Shown piece after piece: positions 43,027 through 52,111 of a stretch of DNA of 64,000 nucleotides. The notes beneath the pieces were generated by a model that was given only the letters and a program-made list of their open reading frames with translations, was not told where the DNA came from and did not search any database. The DNA is from Haloplanus vescus (GTDB taxonomy: Archaea > Halobacteriota > Halobacteria > Halobacteriales > Haloferacaceae), in the NCBI RefSeq assembly GCF_900107665.1, contig NZ_FNQT01000001.1, positions 846,398 to 910,397 on the forward strand, written 5' to 3'. Each line of letters opens with the position of its first letter. Position 1 is the stretch's first letter. Position numbers and translations under genes: made by a program.

Positions 43027-43389
43027 TCACCCGACTAGTGCAAACGCCAGCCAGACGCTCCCGAGAGCGCCGGCAAGCGTGCTCGCGGCGTACCACGTGG
43101 CGAGGCGTCGCGCACCCGTCTCCCACAGCTGCACCACGTCGACCGAGAACGACGAGAACGTCGTGTACGCGCCACAGGCACCCGTCCCGACCAGATACTG
43201 CACGCTATCGGGCGCACCGAGCGCGGTGACGAGGCCGAGGACGAACGCGCCGACGACGTTGACCGTGGCGGTGGCGTACGGGAAGCGACGGTCGTCGAAC
43301 ACGCGCAGGCCGCCGACCCACTGTCCCGTGAGATGGCGCAAGACAGCACCGACGGCCGCGCCGGTGCCGATCAGATACGCCGGATTCAT
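43027..43389 (-). CDS. crcB: CrcB fluoride channel homologue, second of a pair
   Basis: 120 residues, four membrane segments. GTGAAVGAVLRH near 8-19, ATATVNVVGAF near 40-50 (pore Asn), and TTFSSFSVD near 75 are CrcB/Fluc hallmarks. These channels expel toxic fluoride as antiparallel dimers. The start ATG overlaps the stop of the first crcB by 4 bp; the two probably form a heterodimer of opposite topology. Confidence 0.92.
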   Translation of the reverse strand: MNPAYLIGTGAAVGAVLRHLTGQWVGGLRVFDDRRFPYATATVNVVGAFVLGLVTALGAPDSVQYLVGTGACGAYTTFSSFSVDVVQLWETGARRLATWYAASTLAGALGSVWLAFALVG

Positions 43390-43772
43390 CCCGCCACCCC
43401 CGCCAGAATGCGGGCCAATCGCCGACCGAGGAGGACCGCGGCGAATCCGAGTGCGTACGTCGCGCCGACGTAGGTGAGACCGGCCGGCGTCGGCGACTGG
43501 ATGACTTCGAGCGCGAACGTGCTGTAGGTCGTGAACGAGGCAAGAAATCCCGTCGCAACGGCGTAGCGAGTCTCGCGAGCGAGCACGCCCGCGAGTTCCG
43601 CCTCGTAGACCACGACGCCGAGGGCGAGACAACCGAGGACGTTGGCGGCGAGTGTGCCACCGAGGCCGGGAATCGCGAGCGCGAAGGCGTGTCTGAGATT
43701 GGCGCCCGCGAAGCCACCGAGGGCGACGAGACAGAGTACCTCCAGCGTCTGGAGGGGTGCGGATTCACTCAT
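43386..43772 (-). CDS. crcB: CrcB fluoride channel homologue, first of a pair
   Basis: 128 residues, four membrane segments. GGFAGANLRHAF near 19-30, LAANVLGCLALG near 41-52 and TTYSTFALEV near 80-89 are the family motifs. It is the upstream member of the overlapping crcB pair. No fluoride riboswitch-like sequence was recognised upstream, as expected in archaea where control is uncertain. Confidence 0.92.
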   Translation of the reverse strand: MSESAPLQTLEVLCLVALGGFAGANLRHAFALAIPGLGGTLAANVLGCLALGVVVYEAELAGVLARETRYAVATGFLASFTTYSTFALEVIQSPTPAGLTYVGATYALGFAAVLLGRRLARILAGVAG

Positions 43773-43930
43773 CGTGGGGGACGGCGGACGGATGCCGGCG
43801 ACCGAGCGGTGTGCGGAGGAGAGCGAGCGCGATGCATACCCATCGACGGTGGAGCGAGCGTACAGTCGTTACGGTTCAGAGCGATGCCGCTGGGCGGTGA
43901 AAAACGGAGAAAGGGAGAGAGGCCGTGGAA

Positions 43931-44206
43931 TCAGCTCGACTTCTCGGCGTCGGCGGTCGACTCTGTGGACGACTCCGTGCTCGACACGTCGCTGTCGGCG
44001 TCGGCGCTGGACTCCTCGGCGCCCTCCTGCAGTTCCTCCTCGATCTCCTCGCGGCCGCGTCTGAACTCACCCATCGCCTGCCCGGTCGAACGGGCGAGCT
44101 TGGGGATTTTGTTCGCCCCGAACAGCAAGACGAGGACGAAGAGCACGATGAGCAACTCCGGCCCGCCGGGCAACCCGGGGAACAGTGGCACGATTGCGTT
44201 TTGCAT
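43931..44206 (-). CDS. tatA: Twin-arginine translocase TatA-type subunit
   Basis: 91 residues from the ATG at 44206 (MQNAIVPLFPG); ATG 44215 would add three residues. PGGPELLIVLFVLVLLFGANKIPKLARSTGQ is the conserved membrane helix, FG hinge and amphipathic helix of TatA. An acidic Ser/Glu tail follows, typical of haloarchaea. The Tat pathway exports most haloarchaeal secreted proteins, including the copper protein and the dehydrogenase subunit in this window. Confidence 0.93.
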   Translation of the reverse strand: MQNAIVPLFPGLPGGPELLIVLFVLVLLFGANKIPKLARSTGQAMGEFRRGREEIEEELQEGAEESSADADSDVSSTESSTESTADAEKSS

Positions 44207-44380
44207 CACTACCACCTGCTAGCCAGTTCGCAATTATAGGCTTTTTGCTGTCCTGACTCTCGCAAAACGGGGGCGACCCGAGTCGCCACTCACGAGCCGA
44301 CCGACCGACACGCTCCCCGCGTAGCACGTACGAATCGCCGGCAGCCGAGGGTATATACAGCGGTCGACCAACGGATAGCT

Positions 44381-44854
44381 ATGCTCGACACTGGCGACGA
44401 GGCACCCGATTTCACCGCTCCGCTCGCGAACAGCGACGTCGAGACGTTCACCCTCTCGGACCACCTGGAGGAAGCGCCAATCGTCCTCGCCTTTTTCCCC
44501 GCGGCGTTCACCGGTACCTGCACTACCGAGATGTGTACGTTCCGGGACCAGTTGTCGAACTTCGAGGATGTCGGCGCGACGGTGTACGGAATCAGCGTCG
44601 ACCTCCCGTTCACGCTCAACGAGTTCCGGCGACAGAACGACCTCAACTTCGGCCTCATCAGCGACGAGCGACGCGAACTGATCGACGCGTACGACGTGGA
44701 GACGACGTTCTCGCCGCTGGATATGCGCGTCGCACAGCGGTCCGTGTTCGTCGTCGACGGCAACGGGACGGTGACGTACGTCTGGCGCGGGAGCGCGAAA
44801 GACGAACCGGACTACGACGCGGTGCGAGAGGCGGCCGCCGAGGCACGGCGCTGA
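44381..44854 (+). CDS. Peroxiredoxin (AhpC/Bcp type)
   Basis: 157 residues. The peroxidatic Cys47 and a probable resolving Cys52 lie in FTGTCTTEMCTF, the Bcp/PrxQ arrangement of two cysteines five apart. The N-terminus LDTGDEAPDFTAPL and a late catalytic Arg (VAQRSVFVVDGNG) are also typical. Reduces hydrogen peroxide and organic peroxides using thioredoxin. Single gene with its own promoter region. Confidence 0.93.
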   Translation: MLDTGDEAPDFTAPLANSDVETFTLSDHLEEAPIVLAFFPAAFTGTCTTEMCTFRDQLSNFEDVGATVYGISVDLPFTLNEFRRQNDLNFGLISDERRELIDAYDVETTFSPLDMRVAQRSVFVVDGNGTVTYVWRGSAKDEPDYDAVREAAAEARR

Positions 44855-44893
44855 AGCCAGCGCACTTTTTTCCGCCGACGCGAAACGACCCGT

Positions 44894-45697
44894 ATGAGCA
44901 CGGACGATGACGGCCGCTACACCTATGACCCCGACGCCGACCACGCCTTCCCCGACGAGCGACTGAATCGCGTCCTGTCGACGCTGCTCGACGACGACGA
45001 GGTGACGGCGTATCTCGAAGCCCAGAACGTCAACGCTGTCACGCGAAAGGAGTACAACGACCACGGCCCGAAACACATCGACATCGTCCGCAACCGTGCG
45101 CTCCGCCTGTACGAACTGCTGAAGCGCGCGGACGTGCCGTTCAACGGCGCGAGCGACCAGGGCCTCGACGAAGCCGACGAACCCGTCATCGTCGCCCTCG
45201 CGGCCACGCTCCACGACGTGGGCCACGTCGTCCACCGTGACCGCCACGCCTACTACTCCATCCCGCTGGCGGCGGACCTCCTCGACCGACTCCTCCCCGA
45301 GTTCTACGACACGGCCGACGCGGTGCGGGTGAAAGCCGAGACGCTCCACGCCATCCTCTGTCACCACACGGAGGAGGACCCGCTGACCCGCGAGGCCGGC
45401 GTCATCCGCGTCGCCGACGCCCTCGATATGGAGCGCGGGCGGTCACGCATCCCCTACGAGAAGGGCGGGCGTGGCATCAACACGCTCTCGAGTCAGGCGA
45501 TTCGCAACGTCACGCTCGCCGAAGGCGAGGACGCGCCGGTGCTGGTCGAAATCGAGATGGTGAACGCCGCGGGCGTCTACCAGGTCGACAACCTGCTGAA
45601 AGAGAAACTCGAAGACTCGATGCTTGAGGAGTACGTCCGCATCGTCGCGATAAACACGAAAGAGGAGAGCGGGCTGGTCGAGCGAATCGAACTCTAG
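44894..45697 (+). CDS. HD-domain phosphohydrolase
   Basis: 267 residues. The metal-binding HD pattern is present: His57 or His61 in YNDHGPKHID, His107-Asp108 in ATLHDVGHVVH, His113, and a later Asp in RVADALDME. The family hydrolyses nucleotides or other phosphomonoesters. Substrate is unknown. The gene is acidic and converges on the MscS gene with a 4-bp overlap. Confidence 0.85.
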   Translation: MSTDDDGRYTYDPDADHAFPDERLNRVLSTLLDDDEVTAYLEAQNVNAVTRKEYNDHGPKHIDIVRNRALRLYELLKRADVPFNGASDQGLDEADEPVIVALAATLHDVGHVVHRDRHAYYSIPLAADLLDRLLPEFYDTADAVRVKAETLHAILCHHTEEDPLTREAGVIRVADALDMERGRSRIPYEKGGRGINTLSSQAIRNVTLAEGEDAPVLVEIEMVNAAGVYQVDNLLKEKLEDSMLEEYVRIVAINTKEESGLVERIEL

Positions 45698-46596
45698 TCG
45701 TCGACGACGCGTTCTTCGGTGACGCCGTCGAGTTCGAGGGAGCCACCGAGCGTCCGGTTGGGGTAGGGGATGTTGATTCCCTCCGCGTCGAAGCGCTCTT
45801 TCACCGTGGTGACGTACTCGCCGCGAGTCTTCACGAAGTCCGCACGGCTCGGCTCGTCGATCCAGATACGAGACTTGAGGACGACCGAGGAGTCACCGAG
45901 TTCGGTCAGTCGGACCGTCGGCGCGGGGTCGTCGAGAATCTCCGGGTGGGCCTCTGCCTCCTCCAGAATTATCTCGTTCGCCAGTTCGATGTCGTCGTCG
46001 TAGCCGATGCCGAAGGGCACCTGCAGGCGAAGCTGTTTCTTCGCGACGGGATTCTTGATGACGCCGTCGGTGAGGTGGGAATTGGGCACCGTCAACAGTT
46101 CGTTGTCGAAGGTTCGGACCCGCGTGACGCGGAAGCTGATGTCCTCAACGATGCCGGAGTTGCCGTCCCACTCGATCCAGTCGCCGATGCGGAACGGCTT
46201 GTCGGTGAAGATGAAGATGCCGGCGACGAAGTTGGCGATGACGTCCTGCATGGCGAAGCCGATGGCGAGCGTCGCCGCCGCGGCAATCGTCGCCAGCGAC
46301 TGCAGGAAGTTGCCGTAGCCCGCGAACCCGAACGCGATGGCGATGCCGGCGAAGACGACGATGACGAGGAGGAGCTTCCGAAGCGGTCGGCGAGCGTGCA
46401 CCTCCAGTCCCCGCGAGTTCATCACTCGGTCCGCGAGGGGGATGACGACGACGCGGCCGATGAGGTAGACGATGGCGAGGGCGACGACGAAGGCGATGGC
46501 CGCCCCGAGGGTGTCGGCGTACGGAACGCCGCTGTCGGCGAGTAGCTCCGAGATGATGCCGCCCCCGTTACCGGCCTGGAGGGGCGTGGCGCTCAT
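45694..46596 (-). CDS. MscS-family mechanosensitive ion channel
   Basis: 300 residues from MSATPLQAGNGG. Three membrane segments (about 25-50, 70-92 and 98-118) precede the beta domain with DWIEWDGNSGIVEDISFRVT near 150 and VPNSHLTDGVIKN near 178. The third helix AATLAIGFAMQDVIANFVAG is the pore. It protects cells from osmotic down-shock, relevant to salt lakes. The start overlaps the CRM-domain gene by 4 bp. Confidence 0.93.
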   Translation of the reverse strand: MSATPLQAGNGGGIISELLADSGVPYADTLGAAIAFVVALAIVYLIGRVVVIPLADRVMNSRGLEVHARRPLRKLLLVIVVFAGIAIAFGFAGYGNFLQSLATIAAAATLAIGFAMQDVIANFVAGIFIFTDKPFRIGDWIEWDGNSGIVEDISFRVTRVRTFDNELLTVPNSHLTDGVIKNPVAKKQLRLQVPFGIGYDDDIELANEIILEEAEAHPEILDDPAPTVRLTELGDSSVVLKSRIWIDEPSRADFVKTRGEYVTTVKERFDAEGINIPYPNRTLGGSLELDGVTEERVVDD

Positions 46597-46841
46597 CGAT
46601 ACAGCACCGCGGTGTTGCCCCGCGTCTCGACGACCGACGAGTCGGTCCGCTCGGCCAACTCGTCGGCCAGCGACGGCACGTCCGTGCCACCGCGGGCCGA
46701 CCGCAGGAACTTCACCTTCACCAGCTCTCGGTCGGTCAGTTGGTCGTCGCACTCGTCGACGACCGCGTCCAGCCCGCTCTTGCCGACCCACACCGTCACG
46801 TCGAGGTCGTGGGCCTGCTTGCGCAGCGCTTGCGTATCCAT
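46593..46841 (-). CDS. YhbY/CRM-domain RNA-binding protein
   Basis: 82 residues. VWVGKSGLDAVVDECDDQL near 17-35 and VKVKFLRSARGG near 41-52 carry the CRM domain GxxG-like loop and basic patch. Archaeal relatives associate with ribosome precursors. It lies between rnp4 and the MscS gene; the rnp4-YhbY neighbourhood is common in archaea. Confidence 0.88.
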   Translation of the reverse strand: MDTQALRKQAHDLDVTVWVGKSGLDAVVDECDDQLTDRELVKVKFLRSARGGTDVPSLADELAERTDSSVVETRGNTAVLYR

Positions 46842-46919
46842 AGGCCGAACCTGGTGCCGAATCGGTTTGAAACTTTATACTACCGTCCTCGGGGAGAGTG
46901 TCGGCATGAGTCGGCGGTA

Positions 46920-47195
46920 TCAGTCGTACGGATACCGGGCCGTCTCCCCGCAGTCACATCGGACGACGACGTGACCGTCCTGCAGGCGGACGCGAGCGTT
47001 CCGCCCCGGGAGCAGGTAGGTGTCACAGGCATCGCAGGTGAACCGCCGGAACGAGCGCGGGAGGGTGAGGCGGTTGCGCTCGGCGATGCGACGGGCGAGG
47101 CGGACGTACTCGCGGGCGCGGTCCTCGTGGCCCTCGGCGACGGCGTCGCGGGCGAGCGCCGCCAGTCGGTCCACGCGCTCCTCGGGAATGCCCAT
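46920..47195 (-). CDS. rnp4: Ribonuclease P protein component 4 (Rpp21/Rpr2)
   Basis: 91 residues. A two-helix N-terminus (ERVDRLAALARDAVAEG, YVRLARRIAERN) is followed by a zinc ribbon with Cys54, Cys57, Cys80 and Cys82 and the basic RSFRRFTC. It is a protein subunit of archaeal RNase P, which matures tRNA 5' ends. The length fits the family. Confidence 0.93.
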   Translation of the reverse strand: MGIPEERVDRLAALARDAVAEGHEDRAREYVRLARRIAERNRLTLPRSFRRFTCDACDTYLLPGRNARVRLQDGHVVVRCDCGETARYPYD

Positions 47196-47290
47196 ACACG
47201 GCGCGGGGCGCCGGGTGGCAAAGGCCTTCCGACCACGGCCGCGCTCGCGCTATCGGTAGCGTCAAGAGCGTCACCGCGCAATCGCCGCCC

Positions 47291-48358
47291 GTGCGGGTGT
47301 TGAACTACCTCGAACTGGCGGAGCGACTCGACCGGAGCGGCATCGGCACCGCCGCCGACCAGCAACGGGCCGCGCTCGCGACGACCGACGTGTCGGTCGT
47401 CACGTCGCCGTGGCGGGGCGAGTCACCCGTCGGGACCGCCGCCGCGGCCCTTCGTGGCCGGGGCGCGTTCCGCGACTACGACGTCGCCCACTGCAACATG
47501 ATCGGACCGGGAACCGTCGCCGTCGCTCGCCACGCCGCCCGGACGGACACGCCACTCGTCCTCCACGCCCACGTCACCGCCGAGGACTTCGCCGAGAGCT
47601 TCCGCGGGTCGACGTATCTCGCCGGGCCGCTGGGTCGCTATCTCCGCTGGTTCTACTCGCAGGCCGACCTCGTGCTCTGTCCGAGCGCGTACACGAAGCG
47701 CATCCTCGAAGCCTACCCCATCGACGCGCCGATTCAGCCGATAACCAACGGCGTCGACACCGCGTCGCTGGCCGGGTTCGAGGACCTGCGCGAGGAGTAT
47801 CGCGAGCGGTTCGACCTCGACGGCCTCGTCGTTTTCTCCGTCGGCAACGTCTTCGAGCGCAAGGGGCTGACGACGTTCTGCCGTCTCGCCGAGGAGACGG
47901 AGTACGAGTTTGCGTGGTTCGGCCCCTACGACTCGGGGCCGCAGGCCTCCGAGACGGTCCGGCGCTGGACGAAGAATCCGCCGGCAAACGTCACCTTCAC
48001 CGGCTGGGTCGACGACAAGCGCGGCGCCTTCGCCGCCGGCGACGTCTACTGCTTCCCGACCAAGGCGGAGAATCAGGGCATCGCCGTCCTCGAAGCGATG
48101 GCGTGTGGCAAGCCGGTCGTCCTCCGGGACATCCCCGTCTTCGAGGAGTTCTACACTCACGGTCACGACTGCCTGAAATGCGAGACGCGAGCGGAGTTCC
48201 GCGAGGCGCTCGACCGCCTCGCCGACGACCCGGACCTGCGCGAGCGACTCGGGGCGAACGCGAAGGAGACGGCGGCGGAACACTCGCTGGAGCGAGTGGG
48301 CGAGAAACTCGTCGACACGTATGAGCGCGTGCTGGACGAGGAAGTCACAAACGATTAA
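47291..48358 (+). CDS. Glycosyltransferase family 4, retaining
   Basis: 355 residues, GTG start. N-terminal domain VLNYLELAERLDRSGIGTA, then a GT-B C-terminal domain with FSVGNVFERKGL near 181, FTGWVDDKRGAFAAGD near 238 and the donor-binding EN(Q)GIAVLEAMACGKPVV near 261. It transfers a sugar from a nucleotide donor; acceptor is unknown. A second GT4 gene follows 24 bp later. Confidence 0.9.
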   Translation: MRVLNYLELAERLDRSGIGTAADQQRAALATTDVSVVTSPWRGESPVGTAAAALRGRGAFRDYDVAHCNMIGPGTVAVARHAARTDTPLVLHAHVTAEDFAESFRGSTYLAGPLGRYLRWFYSQADLVLCPSAYTKRILEAYPIDAPIQPITNGVDTASLAGFEDLREEYRERFDLDGLVVFSVGNVFERKGLTTFCRLAEETEYEFAWFGPYDSGPQASETVRRWTKNPPANVTFTGWVDDKRGAFAAGDVYCFPTKAENQGIAVLEAMACGKPVVLRDIPVFEEFYTHGHDCLKCETRAEFREALDRLADDPDLRERLGANAKETAAEHSLERVGEKLVDTYERVLDEEVTND

Positions 48359-48382
48359 CGGCTGCTCGCCGAAACGGAGCCA

Positions 48383-49486
48383 ATGCGTTCGGTCGCCGTC
48401 TTCACCGACACCTACCTGCCGACGGTCAACGGCGTCACCTACGCCGTCAAAGCGTGGCGCGATTGCTGGGCGGAGCGCGGTGGCCGGATGGACATCGTCT
48501 ACCCCCGGACCGGCGGCTACGCCGCCCGCGCGGGCGAGTATCCCGTCTCCAGCCTCCCCTTTCCCTTCTACCCCGGCTTTCGACTCGGCACGCCCGTGAT
48601 TCCGCGCCGGGTGCGCGACGTCGACATCGTCCACGCGCACACGCCGTTCGCCGTCGGCCTCGCGGGGCTTCGACTCGCGCGAAAGCGTGACCGCCCGCTC
48701 GTCGCCTCCTATCACACGCCGACGGCGGAGTACGCGGACTACGTGGCGCCGACCGAGGCCATCGAAACCGGCATCGAGCGGATTAGCGAGCGCTACGAGC
48801 GCTGGTTCCTCGACCACGCCGACGCCGTCCTCACGCCGAGCGAGGCGACGGCGACCCACCTCACCGACGAGGTGGGTGTCTCGACGCCCGTGACCGTCAT
48901 CCCGAACGGCATCGACCTGACGCAGTTTCAGCCCGTCGACGGCGCGGCATTCCGGGCGCGCCACGGCCTCGACGACGCCGACACGCTCGTCGGCTACACG
49001 GGGCGGCACGGCTACGAGAAGCGCCTCCAAGACGTCATCGACGCCGCCGCCGAGCTCGACGTGACCGTCGTCTTCGGCGGCGACGGGCCAGCGCGAGACG
49101 ACCTCGAACGGCAGGCGACCGAGCGCGGTGTCGACGCTCGCTTCCTCGGCTTCCTCGACCGCGCGGACCTCCCCGCCTTCTACAGCGCACTCGACGCCTT
49201 CGTCTTCCCCAGTCCCGTCGAGACGCAGGGCCTCGTGGCGCTGGAGGCGAACGCCTGCGGCACGCCCGTCGTCGGCGCCGACGAAGGCGCACTCGCTGAT
49301 ACCGTCGAAGACGGCGTGACGGGGTATCACTTCGAGACGGGCGACGTAGCGTCGTTCCGCGACGCGATTCAGCGGACGCTGGCGGAGCGGGAGGCACTCG
49401 GAGAACGGTGTCTCGAACGGCGCGAGCACCACGGGGTCGACCGCTCGGTCGACCGCCTCGTGGACGTGTACGACCGCGTGAGTTAG
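48383..49486 (+). CDS. Glycosyltransferase family 4, glycolipid-synthase-like
   Basis: 367 residues. MRSVAVFTDTYLPTVNGVTYAV, HAHTPFAVGLAGL near 94 and SYHTPTAEYADYV near 114 resemble diacylglycerol glucosyltransferases. The donor site is ETQGLVALEANACGTPVVGAD near 275. A role in glycolipid headgroup or surface glycan synthesis is plausible; the acceptor is unproven. It probably shares a transcript with the GT4 gene before it. Confidence 0.9.
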   Translation: MRSVAVFTDTYLPTVNGVTYAVKAWRDCWAERGGRMDIVYPRTGGYAARAGEYPVSSLPFPFYPGFRLGTPVIPRRVRDVDIVHAHTPFAVGLAGLRLARKRDRPLVASYHTPTAEYADYVAPTEAIETGIERISERYERWFLDHADAVLTPSEATATHLTDEVGVSTPVTVIPNGIDLTQFQPVDGAAFRARHGLDDADTLVGYTGRHGYEKRLQDVIDAAAELDVTVVFGGDGPARDDLERQATERGVDARFLGFLDRADLPAFYSALDAFVFPSPVETQGLVALEANACGTPVVGADEGALADTVEDGVTGYHFETGDVASFRDAIQRTLAEREALGERCLERREHHGVDRSVDRLVDVYDRVS

Positions 49487-49899
49487 TCGTCTTCGATGGC
49501 CTGCGCGATGCGCTGCAGCTGCCGCGTGGCGTCACGGACTTCGTCGCGGAGCTGACGCACTTCGCGGACGAGTTCTTCGTTGCCGACCGAGTCCTCCTCG
49601 GCGCCGCCACGGCCGCCACCCATGCCCGGCGGGCCGCCACCGCCGCCCATTCCGGGGGGACCGCCGCCCATGCCGCCGGGGCCGCCACCGCCCATCATGC
49701 CACTCATCATCTGTGCGAAGGGGTTGCCGCCGGGGCCGCCCTCGCCACCCATCATCTCTTCGGGGTCGGGGCGCTCGCCCTCTTCGCGCTCTTCGGCGCG
49801 GCGCTCGCGAATCTCCTCGACGCGCTCGCGGAACGACTTCTCCTCGCCGTCGGCCTCGCCACCCTCTGCACCGTCGTCGTTGGGTTCGTCGTCTGCCAT
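49483..49899 (-). CDS. Low-complexity Gly/Met/Pro-rich protein with coiled-coil end
   Basis: 138 residues from MADDEPNDDG. A charged helix (FRERVEEIRERRAEEREEG, 26-44) precedes about 55 residues of Gly, Met and Pro repeats (MMGGGGPGG, GGGPPGMGG). A C-terminal heptad-like helix (LVREVRQLRDEVRDATRQLQ) follows. No enzyme family. Such proteins could be scaffolds. It overlaps the convergent glycosyltransferase by 4 bp. Confidence 0.75.
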   Translation of the reverse strand: MADDEPNDDGAEGGEADGEEKSFRERVEEIRERRAEEREEGERPDPEEMMGGEGGPGGNPFAQMMSGMMGGGGPGGMGGGPPGMGGGGGPPGMGGGRGGAEEDSVGNEELVREVRQLRDEVRDATRQLQRIAQAIEDD

Positions 49900-49998
49900 G
49901 CCAGCGAGTTCGCAAGCCACGCCGAAAAGGGTTGTCGTCTCCCGAGTCGCGCGCGACCGAACCGGTTGCGTTTTTATCGACGGACGGTGAGGCGTGGT

Positions 49999-50313
49999 AT
50001 GGCCACACGCAACGATAGCGACGGCGGAGCATGCCTCCCACCCGCCGTCCCCCTCGACCTCTCCTGTCTGAGCCGGCTGAGTTGGAAACTCGGCTCTCGG
50101 GTGGTCGACGACGACGAAGCGACCCGCCTCGGGCGCTGGACGCACGTCGAGTCGACGCGGTCGCTCGCCGTCTTTCGCGTGACGGGCGAGACGGTCGTGG
50201 TGCGCGTCCGAACCCCGACCGGCCGCGAGCGGTTCTACGGCGCCGCGTTGATGGACATCGGCGACGCCCTCCCGCGACTCGACGACGCGCCGTCGTGGGA
50301 GCGGATTGGATGA
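49999..50313 (+). CDS. Hypothetical haloarchaeal protein
   Basis: 104 residues from MATRNDSDGG. Beta-rich with RVVDDDEATRLGRWTHVES and VVVRVRTPTGRERFYG. No membrane segment, no known family. It sits between divergent and convergent neighbours. Codon use matches the core genome. Confidence 0.65.
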   Translation: MATRNDSDGGACLPPAVPLDLSCLSRLSWKLGSRVVDDDEATRLGRWTHVESTRSLAVFRVTGETVVVRVRTPTGRERFYGAALMDIGDALPRLDDAPSWERIG

Positions 50314-50314
50314 G

Positions 50315-51061
50315 TCATCCGAACGCACCCAGACTGGACTGGAGCCGTCGGTCGGTTTCGCCCTCGCGCACCTCGTAGCCGACGAGGTCACGCATATCGA
50401 CGGCGTAGGTGCTGCCGGCGTGGTCGAGAACGAGCAAGCGCCCCTTCGTCCCGCGAACCGTCCCCGTCGCCAGCGTCTCCGCCACCGGGCGTTCCGAGAG
50501 GTCCAGCCCGTAGTCGAACGCGAACGTCTCTATCGGGTCGAAGTCGTCACTGAGGGCCTGCCACGCCGCCTCGTCGACCGACTGGCCGAGGCCGGCCCGT
50601 TTCGTCGGGACGCGAACCCGGTCGGGAATTTCCGCCGCCAGTTCCGCCTCGATTTCGCGGGCGATGCGTCCATTTTCCACCGTGCGGATGTGCGCGCCGC
50701 GGTCCGCCCCCTGCTCGCGGAGACGCGTCTCCAGTCGCCACGCCTTCGTGACGCCGACCTTGAACGTGTCCGGTGCGAAGGCGGCGAGGTAGATGGCGTG
50801 GTCGTCGAAACAGTCCATCTCGTCTTTGAGGCAGGTGCCCGTACACCGCGCACAGACCCACGTCGAGGTGTGTTGGGGGCAGTGGGGGGCGGCGTCGGCG
50901 TCGCAAGCGTGGTGGCCGTCGTCGGCGACGACGCCCGCGCAGTGCCGGTCACCGAGACGGTAGGAGAGCGTCGCCCCGGGGTCGAGCGAGACGAAGTCAA
51001 CGCCGGCGTCGTCGCTCACGACGAGGCGGCCGTCGCTCGCGTCGTAGCCGACGATTTGCAC
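50315..51061 (-). CDS. DUF2797 family zinc-binding protein
   Basis: 248 residues. Several Cys/His are clustered near 40-80 (HCAGV, CDAD, HCPQH, CARCTGTC), followed by YLAAFAPDTFKVGVTKAWRLETRLREQGA, which looks like a GIY-YIG-type core (YLA...KVGVT). This matches the DUF2797 family. Function is unknown; a nucleic-acid-related role is suggested by the GIY-YIG resemblance. Confidence 0.82.
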   Translation of the reverse strand: MQIVGYDASDGRLVVSDDAGVDFVSLDPGATLSYRLGDRHCAGVVADDGHHACDADAAPHCPQHTSTWVCARCTGTCLKDEMDCFDDHAIYLAAFAPDTFKVGVTKAWRLETRLREQGADRGAHIRTVENGRIAREIEAELAAEIPDRVRVPTKRAGLGQSVDEAAWQALSDDFDPIETFAFDYGLDLSERPVAETLATGTVRGTKGRLLVLDHAGSTYAVDMRDLVGYEVREGETDRRLQSSLGAFG

Positions 51062-51096
51062 GCCCGGAGCCTAGCGAGCGACGAGTAAAGGGGTGT

Positions 51097-52026
51097 CTAT
51101 GCGAGTTCGTCGAGGAGTTGGCGGGCCGCCCGGCGGACGGCGTCGTCGCTCGACTCCGGCGGCTCCCACCCGAGCGCCGAGAGCTTCTCGATGGAGAGGC
51201 GCATCTTCGGCACGTCGCCCGTCCACCCGCGGTCACCGCCCGTGTACTCGTAGTCTGGGTCGATTCCCATCTCCTCGCTCACGATGTCGGCGATGCGGTT
51301 GACGGAGGTGGTCGTCCGCGACCCGAGGTTGTACGTGTTGAGGGGAGCGTCGGCGTGGGTGACGACGTGACAGATGGCGTCGACGCAGTCCTCGACGTGG
51401 AGATACGACTTCTCCTGTCGGCCGTCGCCGAGGATGGTGAGCGTCTCGGGGTCGTCGAGCAGTTTCTCGATGAAGTCGGGGATGACGTTCCCGCGCTGGT
51501 GGGGGCCGACGATGTTGGCAAAGCGGAACGTCCACGCCTGCAGGTCGTAGGAGTGGGCATACGTCGAGACGAGACCCTCGTCGGCGAGTTTGCTCGCGCC
51601 GTACTCGCTGATGGGTTCGAGAGGCGCGTAGTCCTCCGGCGTGGGGCGGGGCGCCTCGCCGTAGACCGTCGAAGAGGAGGTGAAGACGAAGCCGTCGACA
51701 CCCACCTCGTCGGCGCGTTCGAGGAGGGTATAGGTCATCTCGGTGTTCTCCTCGAACAGCTGCCGGGGGTCGGCGTAGTTCGTGTCGGTGTAGGCCGCGA
51801 GGTGGAAGACGATGTCCACGTCCTCGGTGACGACGTCGGCCACGTCGTCGGGGTCGGTCACGTCGGCGACGACGAGGCGGGCGTCGTCCGGGAGACGGTC
51901 CGCGTCGCCTTTCGACAGGTCGTCGGCGACGATAACCTCGTTGTCGGGGGCGAGACGGGCGGCGAGGTGGGAGCCGATGAGGCCCGCGCCGCCGGTTATC
52001 ACGACCGTTTGGTCGGTGAGGTCCAT
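51097..52026 (-). CDS. NAD-dependent sugar epimerase/dehydratase (UDP-glucose 4-epimerase-like)
   Basis: 309 residues. The Rossmann motif GGAGLIGSHLA near 12-22, the SSSTVYGE near 117 and catalytic Tyr-x3-Lys in YGASKLADE near 143 identify an extended SDR. Substrate is probably a UDP-sugar. Its closeness to two glycosyltransferases suggests supply of sugar donors for glycolipids or glycoproteins. Confidence 0.9.
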   Translation of the reverse strand: MDLTDQTVVITGGAGLIGSHLAARLAPDNEVIVADDLSKGDADRLPDDARLVVADVTDPDDVADVVTEDVDIVFHLAAYTDTNYADPRQLFEENTEMTYTLLERADEVGVDGFVFTSSSTVYGEAPRPTPEDYAPLEPISEYGASKLADEGLVSTYAHSYDLQAWTFRFANIVGPHQRGNVIPDFIEKLLDDPETLTILGDGRQEKSYLHVEDCVDAICHVVTHADAPLNTYNLGSRTTTSVNRIADIVSEEMGIDPDYEYTGGDRGWTGDVPKMRLSIEKLSALGWEPPESSDDAVRRAARQLLDELA

Positions 52027-52111
52027 AGCGACGCATGCCCCGGCCGGCGCAAGTGCCTTCCGATACGGCGGATTCGAAAGCCGTTACCACCTCCGCGCCC
52101 ATCGCTCTGCC

